Origin: Subdoligranulum sp.
GTDB taxonomy: Bacteria > Bacillota > Clostridia > Oscillospirales > Ruminococcaceae
NCBI GenBank assembly: GCA_004555405.1
Contig: SFIE01000002.1
Location: forward strand, 62,001 to 126,000
DNA length: 64,000 nucleotides
Direction: 5' to 3'
Made by a program: the position numbers and the translations under genes. The notes beneath the pieces were generated by a model. That model had not been told where the DNA came from and did not search any database. It saw only the letters and a program-made list of their open reading frames with translations. This document shows positions 25,507 through 33,778 of the stretch, one piece after another (position 1 is the first letter of the stretch; every line of letters begins with the position of its first letter).

Positions 25507-25565
25507 TCCCGGCGAGGGGCGGGCCGCCCGGCCCGCGTAACCCCCGGCCGGGAGCATATTTTTAT
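25507..25565 (+). terminator. Terminator after the cytidylate-kinase-like gene
   Basis: The outer arms GCTCCCGGC and GCCGGGAGC enclose a GC-rich branched region and are followed by ATATTTTTAT. Confidence 0.75.
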
Positions 25566-25641
25566 GGCGGCACACGATGCCCCGGCCGCCGCTATGGCGA
25601 AAACCGGGGCTGCTGCCGGTGCAAAAGGGGAGTTTTGCAGC

Positions 25642-26835
25642 ATGGCATCGATTCTGGATTACCTCGACTGGCGCGGAGACATTGCGTTTTCCACATCGCC
25701 CTTCAACGAAGTGGATAACCTGATCTTCAGCGAGCTGGCCTATATGGATTTTCAGGGCATCGCCACCGATCAGGGGCTGGCGCTGCGTGAGGCGGCACGC
25801 CTGTTTTTGGCACAGGGCCGCGGAGAAATTATTGAAAATGTGGCGCTGTTTCAGGCCGACAAGCTTTGCCCGCTGCTGCGCGCGGCGGCCCAAAGCGAGC
25901 GTTTTGGCGGCGTGCAGGTGCTCACGCCCGTGCAGCTGGTGGATGAAAAGGCGGAAACGCAGTTTGCGGCCACCGCATTTGATCTGGGGCAAAGCGGCAT
26001 CTATCTGGCCTACAGCGGCACCGATGATACCTTGATCGGCTGGAAAGAGGACTTTAATCTGAGCTACATGGAATCCGTGCCTGCCCAGCGCATGGCACTG
26101 GAATATCTGCTGCAGATGGCCGCCGCACATCCGGACCGCCCGCTGATGCTGGGCGGGCATTCCAAGGGCGGCAATCTGGCGCTGTATGCGGCGCTCAACG
26201 CACCGGAGGAGCTGGCCGAAAGGATCACGGCAGTATACAGCAACGACGGCCCGGGTTTTCGTGAGCACGCCTATGAGGGCCCGGCATACCGCCGCCTGCA
26301 AAGCCGCATTCACAGCATTGTGCCGCAGGAATCCATTATCGGTATGCTGCTGGAGCATCCCGAGGATTACAAGATCGTGTGCAGCCAGCAAAAGGGCATT
26401 TTGCAGCACGATGCCTTCAGCTGGCAGGTGATGCGAAACGAATTTGTGCCCGCGGTGGAAAAATCGGAGGAGCTGGAGCTCAACGAACAGATGCTGCGCG
26501 GGCTGGTGGGCTCGCTCACCGAGGAACAGCTGCGTGATCTGACCAACGCTCTGTTTGAAATTTTAACGGGCAGCGGTGCTACCACCACCACTGAGCTGCG
26601 GGACGAAGGCATTGTGCGCAGCCTGCCCGCCATGCTGAAGGCCTATGAAAGCCTGGACGAGGACACCAAGCGGCTGGTATGGGTGTCGCTGGAAAAACTG
26701 GCCGGGGAGGGCGCACAGCTGAAGCTGCGGCGCTTAAAGCGCGAGGTGTGGGCGTATCTGAGCGAAAATGCCCTGGAGCCGCTGCGCCGCAAGGGCCCGC
26801 TGGGGGCACTGCGGGAGCTGCAGGGGAAAAAATAA
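25642..26835 (+). CDS. DUF2974 alpha/beta-hydrolase-like protein
   Basis: 397 aa. The start MASILDYLDWRGDIAF matches the conserved N-terminus of DUF2974 (Mbeg1-like) proteins and fixes the start at 25642, which has GGGGAG nine bases upstream. The nucleophile elbow GGHSKGGNLALYAAL shows the GxSxG serine of lipase-like hydrolases. The surrounding NDGPGFREHAY and VPQESIIGMLLEH are typical of the family. It is probably cytoplasmic, as no signal peptide is seen. Substrate unknown. The stop codon TAA abuts a MITE. Confidence 0.88.
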   Translation: MASILDYLDWRGDIAFSTSPFNEVDNLIFSELAYMDFQGIATDQGLALREAARLFLAQGRGEIIENVALFQADKLCPLLRAAAQSERFGGVQVLTPVQLVDEKAETQFAATAFDLGQSGIYLAYSGTDDTLIGWKEDFNLSYMESVPAQRMALEYLLQMAAAHPDRPLMLGGHSKGGNLALYAALNAPEELAERITAVYSNDGPGFREHAYEGPAYRRLQSRIHSIVPQESIIGMLLEHPEDYKIVCSQQKGILQHDAFSWQVMRNEFVPAVEKSEELELNEQMLRGLVGSLTEEQLRDLTNALFEILTGSGATTTTELRDEGIVRSLPAMLKAYESLDEDTKRLVWVSLEKLAGEGAQLKLRRLKREVWAYLSENALEPLRRKGPLGALRELQGKK

Positions 26836-27009
26836 AGGCAATACCGCATCATTCTGAGTGCCGATGCAGCGAGCGAGAAGTGCAGGTTGCTAAGCGAAAA
26901 GCGCAGATAATACTTTGCGTATGATCGAGCATTTTTAGGGCGCAGATTGTGCTTTGCAGCCGCGGCAGCGGTGCTTAAGCCGTCAGGCGGGAATTGTGCG
27001 GTGTTGCCT
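26835..27009 (+). repeat. Full-length MITE copy at the DUF2974 stop codon
   Basis: About 174 bp: left end AAGGCAATACCGCATCATTC, centre GATAATACTTTGCGTATGATC, right end GGAATTGTGCGGTGTTGCCT. The TAA stop (26833-26835) is formed by TA plus the first A of the element. Confidence 0.9.
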
Positions 27010-27011
27010 AT

Positions 27012-27059
27012 AGAAAAAATCATCGCCCCGTGTGCTGCAAAAAAGCGCGCGGGGCGATG
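27012..27059 (-). terminator. mscS terminator
   Basis: ATCGCCCCG and CGGGGCGAT arms; on the minus strand it is followed by GATTTTTTC. Confidence 0.85.
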
Positions 27060-27072
27060 CCTTTTGAAAAAA

Positions 27073-28173
27073 TTATTTTTGCGCGGCAGGGGCGGTTTGC
27101 TCCATATAGATCGAGGTGCTGGGAAAGGCGAAGGAGCAGCCGTTTTTCTCCATCACATCCATCAGAGAAAGGTTCAAATCGTTTCGCACGGCGTTGAAGT
27201 CGGCCAGCTGAGGAGTGTCGACCTGGGCACGGATCCAAATGTCGATGCTGCTGTCGCCAAAGGCTTTCACCTTTACCTGCACCGTGTTTTCCAGCACGTG
27301 CGGGTTGGCTTTGAGCATGGCCTCCACATCGGCCATCAGCTGTTCCAGCTGGGCGCGGGTGGTGGAATAGGTGACACCCAGAATAAAATCAAACAGGCGC
27401 GTTTCGCGGCGGTTGTAATTTTCAATCACACCGCTGCACACGCTGCGATTGGAAAGCGTGACCAGCGCGCCGTCGGCTGTGCGCAGGCGTGTGGAGCGGA
27501 AGGAAACCTGCTCTACCGAGCCCTCGGTGCCGCCGATCACCACCCAGTCGCCCACGGTAAAGGGGCGTTCCAGCACGATCACCAGGCCGGAGAAAAAGTT
27601 TGCGGCGGAATCCTGCGCGGCCAGCGAAACCGTCAGACCGATCAGGCCCAAGCCGGTGATCAGGCTGCTCACATTAAAGCCAAACAGATCCAGCGTGCTG
27701 ATGGCGGCAAAAGCGGTGATCAGCGCTTTCCAGATATTGCTTAAAAAGCTGTCGATGGTGTTCAGCGTGCCGGTGTCACTGGAAGCAGGCGCAAACTGAT
27801 GCAGCAAAATGCTGCACACCGGGCTGCTGGCCCACAGGCCCCGGGCCAGCAACAGGATGCAGGCGCTGCGGAACACGGGGGAAAGCAGGGCCAAAAACGG
27901 GGGCTTCAGGCAGTTCAGCGCACTCCACAAAAGTGTAAGCAGCGCCAAAAAGCTGACCGGGCGCGCAAAACCGTTGAATAAGATTTTCCAGCCCGGGCGG
28001 CTGCGGCGCTCGGCATAGCGGGCCAACGCCGGAAAAATGATTTTGCGCAGCAGCGCACAGGCTGCCACCGCCAGCACCGCCAGCACCGCAGCGGCAATGT
28101 ATCGCACAGAAACGGAAAAGCCAAACAGAGCCACCGTTTTTTGCAGATCGGAATCGGAAAGAATAGAATTCAT
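27073..28173 (-). CDS. MscS-family mechanosensitive channel
   Basis: 366 aa. Several hydrophobic N-terminal helices are followed by the conserved pore helix and beta-domain region: VSLAAQDSAANFFSGLVIVLERPFTVGDWVVIGGTEGSVEQVSFRSTRLRTADG is read in pieces as the MscS core. It releases solutes during hypo-osmotic shock. The start at 28173 is set by GCGAGG; an earlier start at 28251 would overlap the promoter of the divergent riboswitch. It is monocistronic. Confidence 0.92.
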   Translation of the reverse strand: MNSILSDSDLQKTVALFGFSVSVRYIAAAVLAVLAVAACALLRKIIFPALARYAERRSRPGWKILFNGFARPVSFLALLTLLWSALNCLKPPFLALLSPVFRSACILLLARGLWASSPVCSILLHQFAPASSDTGTLNTIDSFLSNIWKALITAFAAISTLDLFGFNVSSLITGLGLIGLTVSLAAQDSAANFFSGLVIVLERPFTVGDWVVIGGTEGSVEQVSFRSTRLRTADGALVTLSNRSVCSGVIENYNRRETRLFDFILGVTYSTTRAQLEQLMADVEAMLKANPHVLENTVQVKVKAFGDSSIDIWIRAQVDTPQLADFNAVRNDLNLSLMDVMEKNGCSFAFPSTSIYMEQTAPAAQK

Positions 28174-28252
28174 AAAAGCCTCGCATGGGTATGTTTTGCC
28201 CAAATCATACCATAGTTTTTGCCAAAAATCCATGCTGCACAAAAATTTCATA

Positions 28253-28280
28253 TTGCAAACTCCTGAAAAGAGAGTATAAT
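28253..28280 (+). promoter_or_regulatory. Promoter of the FMN riboswitch-ribU unit
   Basis: TTGCAA (28253-28258), 16 bases, TATAAT (28275-28280). Confidence 0.8.
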
Positions 28281-28298
28281 ACCTATTATGAAGTCTGT

Positions 28299-28432
28299 TT
28301 CAGGGCGGGGTGAAATTCCCCACCGGCGGTGAGCAGCCATGCGCTGTACAGCCCGCGACCATCCGGCATCTGCCGGGTGCTGATTCGGTGAAAATCCGAA
28401 GCCGACGGTATAGTCCGGATGGAAGAAACGGC
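28299..28432 (+). ncRNA. FMN riboswitch (RFN element)
   Basis: The conserved blocks are in order: CAGGGCGGGGTGAAATTCCC, ACCGGCGGT, AGCCCGCGA, GATTCGGTGAAAATCCG, AAGCCGACGGTATAGTC and GGATGGAAGAA. FMN binding is expected to favour the terminator just downstream and lower expression of the riboflavin transporter. Confidence 0.97.
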
Positions 28433-28458
28433 GGCGGCATAGCCACTTTAGATTCGTT

Positions 28459-28505
28459 TCGCCCTTATTGCGCCTTTTTTTGGCGCGGTAGGGGCGTTTT
28501 GTTTT
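28459..28505 (+). terminator. Expression platform terminator of the FMN riboswitch
   Basis: CGCCC..GCGCC pairs with GGCGC..GGGGCG, followed by TTTTGTTTT. It stands between the aptamer and ribU, as in other RFN elements that act at transcription. Confidence 0.8.
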
Positions 28506-28594
28506 GTATCGGCATTTCTCCCGCAGCCCAAAACCATGGATCGGCCTTCAAAAAAATTTGAGGGGGCAGCCAATCTGCCCGAAGGAGAAAACCT

Positions 28595-29191
28595 ATGACT
28601 AAAGCAACCAAACACACCCGCGCACTTACCGGAACTGCCATGCTGGCAGCAGTGGCCACCATTTTGATGTATATGGAATTTCCCATTCCCATTATGCCCG
28701 GCTTTATCAAAATGGACATTTCCGAGCTGCCGGCACTGATCGCCAGCTTTGCCTACGGCCCGCTTTCGGGCATTGCCGTGTGCCTGATCAAAAACCTGAT
28801 CAAGCTGCCCAGCACCAGCACCGCTGCAGTGGGCGAGCTGTTCAACTTTGTAATGGGCGCACTGTTTGTGGGCGTGGCCGGTATCGTGTACAAGAAAAAC
28901 AAAACCCGCAAGGGCGCTATCATCGGCGCAGTGGCCGGTGCGCTGATCATGGCGCTGGTAAGCCTGCCCTACAACTACTTTGTGGTGTATCCCGCCTATG
29001 TGGTGATGTATCATCTGCCGCTGGAAGCGATCATCGGAATGTATCAGGCCATCAACCCCAATGTGAACGGCCTGCTGGCCTGCCTGGTCACCTTTAATGT
29101 GCCCTTCACCTTTGCAAAGGGCATGGTGGACGCTTTGCTGTGCTTCTTGATCTACAAGCCGCTCAGCCCCATTCTGCACGGCCGCAAGTAA
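28595..29191 (+). CDS. ribU: ECF transporter S component for riboflavin
   Basis: 198 aa, five or six membrane segments. FPIPIMPGFIKMDISELPALIASFAYGP and AYVVMYHLPLEAIIGMYQAINP are typical of RibU, the substrate-binding membrane subunit of energy-coupling-factor importers. Riboflavin is inferred both from similarity and from the FMN riboswitch in the leader. The ATPase and T subunits (EcfA, EcfT) are not in this window and are normally shared among S components. GAAGGAG precedes the ATG. It is followed by a hairpin that overlaps the metK promoter. Confidence 0.95.
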   Translation: MTKATKHTRALTGTAMLAAVATILMYMEFPIPIMPGFIKMDISELPALIASFAYGPLSGIAVCLIKNLIKLPSTSTAAVGELFNFVMGALFVGVAGIVYKKNKTRKGAIIGAVAGALIMALVSLPYNYFVVYPAYVVMYHLPLEAIIGMYQAINPNVNGLLACLVTFNVPFTFAKGMVDALLCFLIYKPLSPILHGRK

Positions 29192-29234
29192 CTCATCGGG
29201 CAATGCCCGAAAACTCCATCTTATATCTCATCCG

Positions 29235-29288
29235 CAGCAGCGCCCCGGGCTTTGTTAAAACTGCTCATTGACAAAGCCGGGGCGCTGT
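29235..29288 (+). terminator. ribU terminator overlapping the metK promoter
   Basis: CAGCGCCCCGG and CCGGGGCGCTG, with flanking CTTTGT/ACAAAG pairing, make a long stem. The TTGACA of the next promoter lies in the right arm. Confidence 0.6.
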
Positions 29289-29296
29289 GTTATTAT
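29268..29296 (+). promoter_or_regulatory. Sigma-A promoter of metK
   Basis: TTGACA (29268-29273), 17 bases, TATTAT (29291-29296). Confidence 0.8.
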
Positions 29297-29321
29297 ATTG
29301 GATGCAAAAACAGAATAGCAA

Positions 29322-29416
29322 CTTATCAAGAGCGGCTGAGGGAACAGGCCCTGTGAAGCCCGACAACCTGCCATAACGGCAAGGTGCCAAATCCTGCGGG
29401 AAACCGGAAGATAAGC
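29322..29416 (+). ncRNA. SAM-I riboswitch (S-box)
   Basis: CTTATCAAGAGCGGCTGAGG, CCCTGTGAAGCCCGACAACC, AAGGTGCCAAATCC and GGAAGATAAG are the conserved S-box segments, with the outer P1 pair CTTATC/GATAAG closing the aptamer. It should shut off metK when S-adenosylmethionine is plentiful. Confidence 0.97.
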
Positions 29417-29423
29417 GTTGATA

Positions 29424-29458
29424 CGCTCGCTGCCTTTCGGCTGCGAGTTTTTTTGTTT
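29424..29458 (+). terminator. Expression platform terminator of the SAM riboswitch
   Basis: GCTCGCTGCC and GGCTGCGAGT arms followed by eight T. Confidence 0.85.
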
Positions 29459-29536
29459 CCGACGAGTTGCGCTTTCTGAACCTGTTATTTTCCCCGGCGG
29501 CACACTGTGCGGCCACAACCGAAAAGGAGACAAACT

Positions 29537-30679
29537 ATGCGTAGATCCCTGTTTACTTCGGAGTCCGTTACCGAAGGACATCCCGACAAAATTTGCGACC
29601 AGATCAGCGATGCTGTGCTGGACGCCATTCTCGCCGAAGATCCCGATGCCCGTGTGGCCTGCGAAACCACCTGCACCACCGGCCTTGTGCATGTGATGGG
29701 TGAGATCACCACCAAGTGCTATGTGGATATCCCCGCCATTGCCCGCAGCGTGATCGCAGACATCGGCTATGTGCGTGCCAAATACGGCTTTGATGCCGAA
29801 ACCTGCGGTGTGATCACCAGCATTGACGCCCAGAGCGCCGACATTGCGCTGGGCACCAACGACGAAGTGGGCGGCGCGGGCGACCAGGGCATGATGTTTG
29901 GTTATGCCTGCAACGAGACCCCCGAGCTGATGCCCATGCCCATCAGCCTGGCACACAAGCTTTCCAAGCGCCTTACTGAGGTGCGCAAGAGCGGCCTGAT
30001 GGATTATCTGCGCCCGGACGGCAAAAGCCAGGTGACGGTGGAATATGACGACGGCAAGCCCGTGCGCGTGGACACCGTGGTCATCTCCAGCCAGCACGGC
30101 CCTGAGGTGAGCAACGAAAAGCTGCACGCCGACATTATGGAAAATGTGATCCGTGCCGCCATTCCCGCCGAGCTGCTGGACGAGCACACCAAGTATTACA
30201 TCAACCCCACCGGCCGCTTTGTGATCGGCGGCCCGCAGGGTGACTCCGGCCTGACCGGCCGAAAGATCATTGTGGACACCTACGGCGGCTATGCCCGCCA
30301 CGGCGGCGGCGCTTTCAGCGGCAAGGACCCCAGCAAGGTGGACCGCAGCGCTGCCTATGCTGCCCGCTGGGTGGCCAAGAACATCGTGGCTGCCGGCCTT
30401 GCCGACAAGTGCGAGGTGGAGCTGGCCTACGCCATCGGCGTGGCCGAGCCCGTAAGCATTCTGGTGGATACCTTCGGCACCGGCAAGGCGGCCGACGATG
30501 TCATCGAGGCTGCTGTGCGCAAGGTGTTTGATCTGCGCCCCGCCGCCATTATCCGCGAGCTGGACCTGCGCAAGCCCATCTACCGCAAAACCGCTGCCTA
30601 CGGCCACATGGGCCGCGAGGATCTGGGCGTTGCATGGGAAAAAACCAACAAGGTGGATGCCCTGCGCGCTGCCCTGTAA
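29537..30679 (+). CDS. metK: S-adenosylmethionine synthetase
   Basis: 380 aa. It makes S-adenosylmethionine from methionine and ATP. Signatures are SVTEGHPDKICDQISDA at the N-terminus, GAGDQGMMFGYA, and GGGAFSGKDPSKVDRSAAY, the two MetK family patterns plus the P-loop-like glycine region. ATG 29537 follows AAAGGAG; the earlier frame start at 29507 lies outside a ribosome site. The SAM-I riboswitch in its leader provides end-product control. It has its own terminator. Confidence 0.98.
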   Translation: MRRSLFTSESVTEGHPDKICDQISDAVLDAILAEDPDARVACETTCTTGLVHVMGEITTKCYVDIPAIARSVIADIGYVRAKYGFDAETCGVITSIDAQSADIALGTNDEVGGAGDQGMMFGYACNETPELMPMPISLAHKLSKRLTEVRKSGLMDYLRPDGKSQVTVEYDDGKPVRVDTVVISSQHGPEVSNEKLHADIMENVIRAAIPAELLDEHTKYYINPTGRFVIGGPQGDSGLTGRKIIVDTYGGYARHGGGAFSGKDPSKVDRSAAYAARWVAKNIVAAGLADKCEVELAYAIGVAEPVSILVDTFGTGKAADDVIEAAVRKVFDLRPAAIIRELDLRKPIYRKTAAYGHMGREDLGVAWEKTNKVDALRAAL

Positions 30680-30691
30680 ACAAACAACTGC

Positions 30692-30744
30692 ATCGCTGCC
30701 GTGCGCTTTTTGCAAAAAGAGCTGCGCGGCAGCTTTTTTGCGCT
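30692..30744 (+). terminator. metK terminator
   Basis: GCTGCCGTGCGC and GCTGCGCGGCAGC arms, then TTTTTTGCGC. Confidence 0.85.
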
Positions 30745-30824
30745 TTCGCCCTTTTCGCAGGGGAAAAGCTTTGCTATAATACTATTATGAATGCCATAAG
30801 CAAGCCGGGAGGAAACACGCTGCC

Positions 30825-33041
30825 ATGAACAGGGAATTGCAAAAGCTGGAAGGAACCGTAGATCGTTTGATTTACGAAAATCGCGATACGGGCTACAGCG
30901 TGGTGGAAGTGTGCGCGGGCGATGATTACATGGTGGCGGCCGGCAGCATGGGCGAAGTGTATGTGGGGGAAAGCATCGTGGCCTACGGCTGGGTGGAAAC
31001 CCACCCCACACACGGAGAGCAGTTTAAGGTGCAGTCGTGCCAGGCCAGTATGCCGCAGGACGAACAGGCCACGCTGGCCTATCTGAGCAGCGGTGCGCTG
31101 CCCTATGTGGGCCCGGCTACGGCCAAAAAGCTGATGAAGCATTTCGGCGCGGATATTTTGCAGATCATTGCCGAGCAGCCCGCCCGACTTACCGAGGTGA
31201 AGGGCATCACCCCCGACAAGGCCAATGCGATCTCCAGCGAGTTTCGGCGTATGTTCGGCGTGCGTGAGGTGGTGGCGTGGCTGGCGCAGTATGGCATTTC
31301 GGCCCAGCAGGCCGTGAATGTGTTTCGGGCGTTTGGCCCAAAAACCATAGAGGCGCTGTCGCAAAATCCGTATCTTTTGTGCGGAGAACCGCTTTTTATG
31401 AAATTCGCGCAGGCCGATCTGATCGCCGCAGAGCTGCAGCTGGCGCAGGAGGGCAGTATGCGTGTGTGGGCCGCGCTGATCTATGTGCTGCGCCGCAATG
31501 CGGGCAACGGCCACACCTGTCTGCCGCGCCGCCAGCTGGTGGCCACCACGGCGGATTTTATCAAGGTGTCCCCCGAAACGGTGGACGAACAGCTCACGGC
31601 GGCCATCGAGCAGCGGGAGATCGGCGCCTATGTGCGGGAGGAGCAGGTGTATCTGTATCTGCCGGATCTTTTGCTGGCCGAGCGTGAGATCGCGTTTCGG
31701 CTGGCCATGCTGGCTTCCTCCAGCCCCGAGCCGCCCAAGGATCTGGAGCAAAACATTCGCGCGCTGGAATTCGCGCAGGGGTTTTCCTATGCGCCCTTGC
31801 AGCGAAAAGCCATGGAAACTGCGCTTTCCAGCAACATCATGGTGCTCACGGGCGGCCCGGGCACCGGCAAAACCACAGCCATCAACGCCATTCTGGCCCT
31901 GCTGGAAAATGGGTATGACCGTGTGGCGCTGTGCGCCCCCACGGGCCGTGCCGCCAAGCGCCTGAGCGAGGTGACCGGCCACAAGGCCAGCACGATCCAC
32001 CGTCTGTTGGAGGTGGATTATTCCAGCGGAGAGGTGCGGTTTGTACACAACGAAAAGAACCGCCTGAAGGTGGATGTGGTGATCCTGGACGAAATGAGCA
32101 TGGTGGACTGCAAGCTGTTTCAGGCGCTTCTGAACGCCTTAAAATACAGCTGCCGCCTGATTCTGGTGGGCGATATCGACCAGCTGCCCAGCGTGGGGCC
32201 GGGCAATGTGCTGGGGGAAGCGATCCGCAGCGGCATCCTGCCCACCGTGCGCCTTACCGAAATTTTCCGTCAGGCGGAAAAAAGCCTGATCATCACCAAC
32301 GCCCACCGCATTGTGGAGGGAGAAATGCCCGTAAAGGGCAAGCGCGAGGATGACTTTTTCTTTTTGGAGGCCGGCGGCCTTGCCTGCCAGAAGCTGGTGG
32401 GCGACCTTGTGAGCGCGCGCCTGCCCAACAGCTACGGCATCGACCCGGTGCGGGATATTCAGGTGCTGTGCCCCACCAAGGTGGGCCCGGCGGGGGCGGC
32501 GGCGCTGAACCGCTGTTTGCAGCAGCTTTTAAACCCGCCCATGCCCGATAAGCCGGAGCTGCAGCTGCCCGGCGAGCGCATTTTCCGCAAGGGCGACAAG
32601 GTGATGCAGATCCGCAACAACTACGATATCCCCTTTGAACGCGACGGCGGCGAAGCCGGTGTGGGAGCATACAACGGCGATATGGGCATCATCACAGAGG
32701 TGGATCTGTCTACCCGCAGCCTTACGGTGCAGATGGACGACAAAAAGTATGTCTACCCGGCCGAGCATCTGCCGGAGCTGGAGCCCGCCTACGCTGTGAC
32801 CATTCACAAAAGCCAGGGCAGCGAGTTTCCGGTGGTGGTGATCCCGGCAGCCGAGGTGCCCGCCAAGCTGTGCTACCGCAATCTTTTGTATACGGGGGTC
32901 ACCCGTGCCCGCAGGCTGTGTGTGATCGCAGGCCAGCGCACCACCCTGCAAACCATGGTGGCCAACCGCCAGCAAAACCTGCGCTATTCCTGCCTGGCGG
33001 ATATGATCTGTGAGGAAAAGCAAAAGGGAAGCACCGTATGA
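30825..33041 (+). CDS. recD2: RecD2-type ATP-dependent DNA helicase
   Basis: 738 aa, matching RecD2 (RecD-like helicases outside RecBCD). An N-terminal OB-like and helix-hairpin-helix part is followed by the SF1B core: Walker A GGPGTGKTTAIN near residue 345, Walker B VVILDEMSMVD, GDIDQLPSVGPG, and C-terminal YAVTIHKSQGSEFPVV (motif V) and YTGVTRAR (motif VI). It unwinds DNA 5' to 3' in repair. ATG 30825 follows GGGAGG by 12 bases; a TATAAT lies at 30775. Its stop overlaps the comF start by four bases. Confidence 0.93.
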   Translation: MNRELQKLEGTVDRLIYENRDTGYSVVEVCAGDDYMVAAGSMGEVYVGESIVAYGWVETHPTHGEQFKVQSCQASMPQDEQATLAYLSSGALPYVGPATAKKLMKHFGADILQIIAEQPARLTEVKGITPDKANAISSEFRRMFGVREVVAWLAQYGISAQQAVNVFRAFGPKTIEALSQNPYLLCGEPLFMKFAQADLIAAELQLAQEGSMRVWAALIYVLRRNAGNGHTCLPRRQLVATTADFIKVSPETVDEQLTAAIEQREIGAYVREEQVYLYLPDLLLAEREIAFRLAMLASSSPEPPKDLEQNIRALEFAQGFSYAPLQRKAMETALSSNIMVLTGGPGTGKTTAINAILALLENGYDRVALCAPTGRAAKRLSEVTGHKASTIHRLLEVDYSSGEVRFVHNEKNRLKVDVVILDEMSMVDCKLFQALLNALKYSCRLILVGDIDQLPSVGPGNVLGEAIRSGILPTVRLTEIFRQAEKSLIITNAHRIVEGEMPVKGKREDDFFFLEAGGLACQKLVGDLVSARLPNSYGIDPVRDIQVLCPTKVGPAGAAALNRCLQQLLNPPMPDKPELQLPGERIFRKGDKVMQIRNNYDIPFERDGGEAGVGAYNGDMGIITEVDLSTRSLTVQMDDKKYVYPAEHLPELEPAYAVTIHKSQGSEFPVVVIPAAEVPAKLCYRNLLYTGVTRARRLCVIAGQRTTLQTMVANRQQNLRYSCLADMICEEKQKGSTV

Positions 33042-33733
33042 ATCTGCATGGAAAAAGCCTGCTGTTTCCGCCGGTGTGCCCGTTGTGCGGGCGGCCAACG
33101 CCGGGGCTTTTGTGCCCGGATTGCGCCCGGCGCGAGAACGATTGGAGCCTGAGCCGCTATCGCCTTGCCACAGGCAATTACCACCTGCTGCACCTGATGG
33201 GGGCGGCGGCGCTGTGCCGCTATCGGGGGCCGGTGCGCCATGCAGTGCGCCGCATGAAATACGGCGGAGAGCCGTGGCGGGCAGCCGGATTTGCCCGGCT
33301 GATGGCATCGCGGATTTTTTGTTGTAATTACAGGGCCGGTTATGGTATAATTTTACCGTGTGAAGCCATGCCTGTAGGGGTGGAGTTTTCGGCGATCGTG
33401 CCGGTTCCGCCCACACGGCAGGGCGTGCATATCCCGGGCCTGCAGGCAAAGCAGCTGGGGTGCGATCTGCGGCTGCCGGTGCAGAATGCGCTGTACAAAA
33501 GCCGCCCCACGCCCCGGCAGGAAGAGCTTGACCGGCAGGGCCGCCTGCAAAATCTTTGGGGCAGCTATGCGATCAGCCCCGGCATGAGCGTGGAGGGAAA
33601 ATACATTCTGCTGGTGGACGATGTGATCACCACCGGCACCACGCTTTCGGCCTGCGCGGGCACCTTGATGAAGGCCGGGGCCGCCGGTGTGTTCGGCGTG
33701 TGCGCCGCCGCAACGGAATTTAACAGTAAATAA
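33038..33733 (+). CDS. comF: ComF family phosphoribosyltransferase-like protein
   Basis: 231 aa. N-terminal CPLCGRPTPGLLCPDC is the zinc finger of ComFC proteins, and LLVDDVITTGTTLSACAGTL is the PRPP-binding motif of the type I phosphoribosyltransferase domain. ComFC takes part in DNA uptake in naturally competent bacteria, but many non-competent species carry it. The ATG overlaps the recD2 stop (ATGA), so translation is coupled. The centre (FCCNYRAGYGIILP) is more AT-rich and less conserved in look than the rest. Confidence 0.9.
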   Translation: MNLHGKSLLFPPVCPLCGRPTPGLLCPDCARRENDWSLSRYRLATGNYHLLHLMGAAALCRYRGPVRHAVRRMKYGGEPWRAAGFARLMASRIFCCNYRAGYGIILPCEAMPVGVEFSAIVPVPPTRQGVHIPGLQAKQLGCDLRLPVQNALYKSRPTPRQEELDRQGRLQNLWGSYAISPGMSVEGKYILLVDDVITTGTTLSACAGTLMKAGAAGVFGVCAAATEFNSK

Positions 33734-33778
33734 CTGATTTTACGATAGATTTTCAGAAGCGAAAAGGAGAAATGTAAG

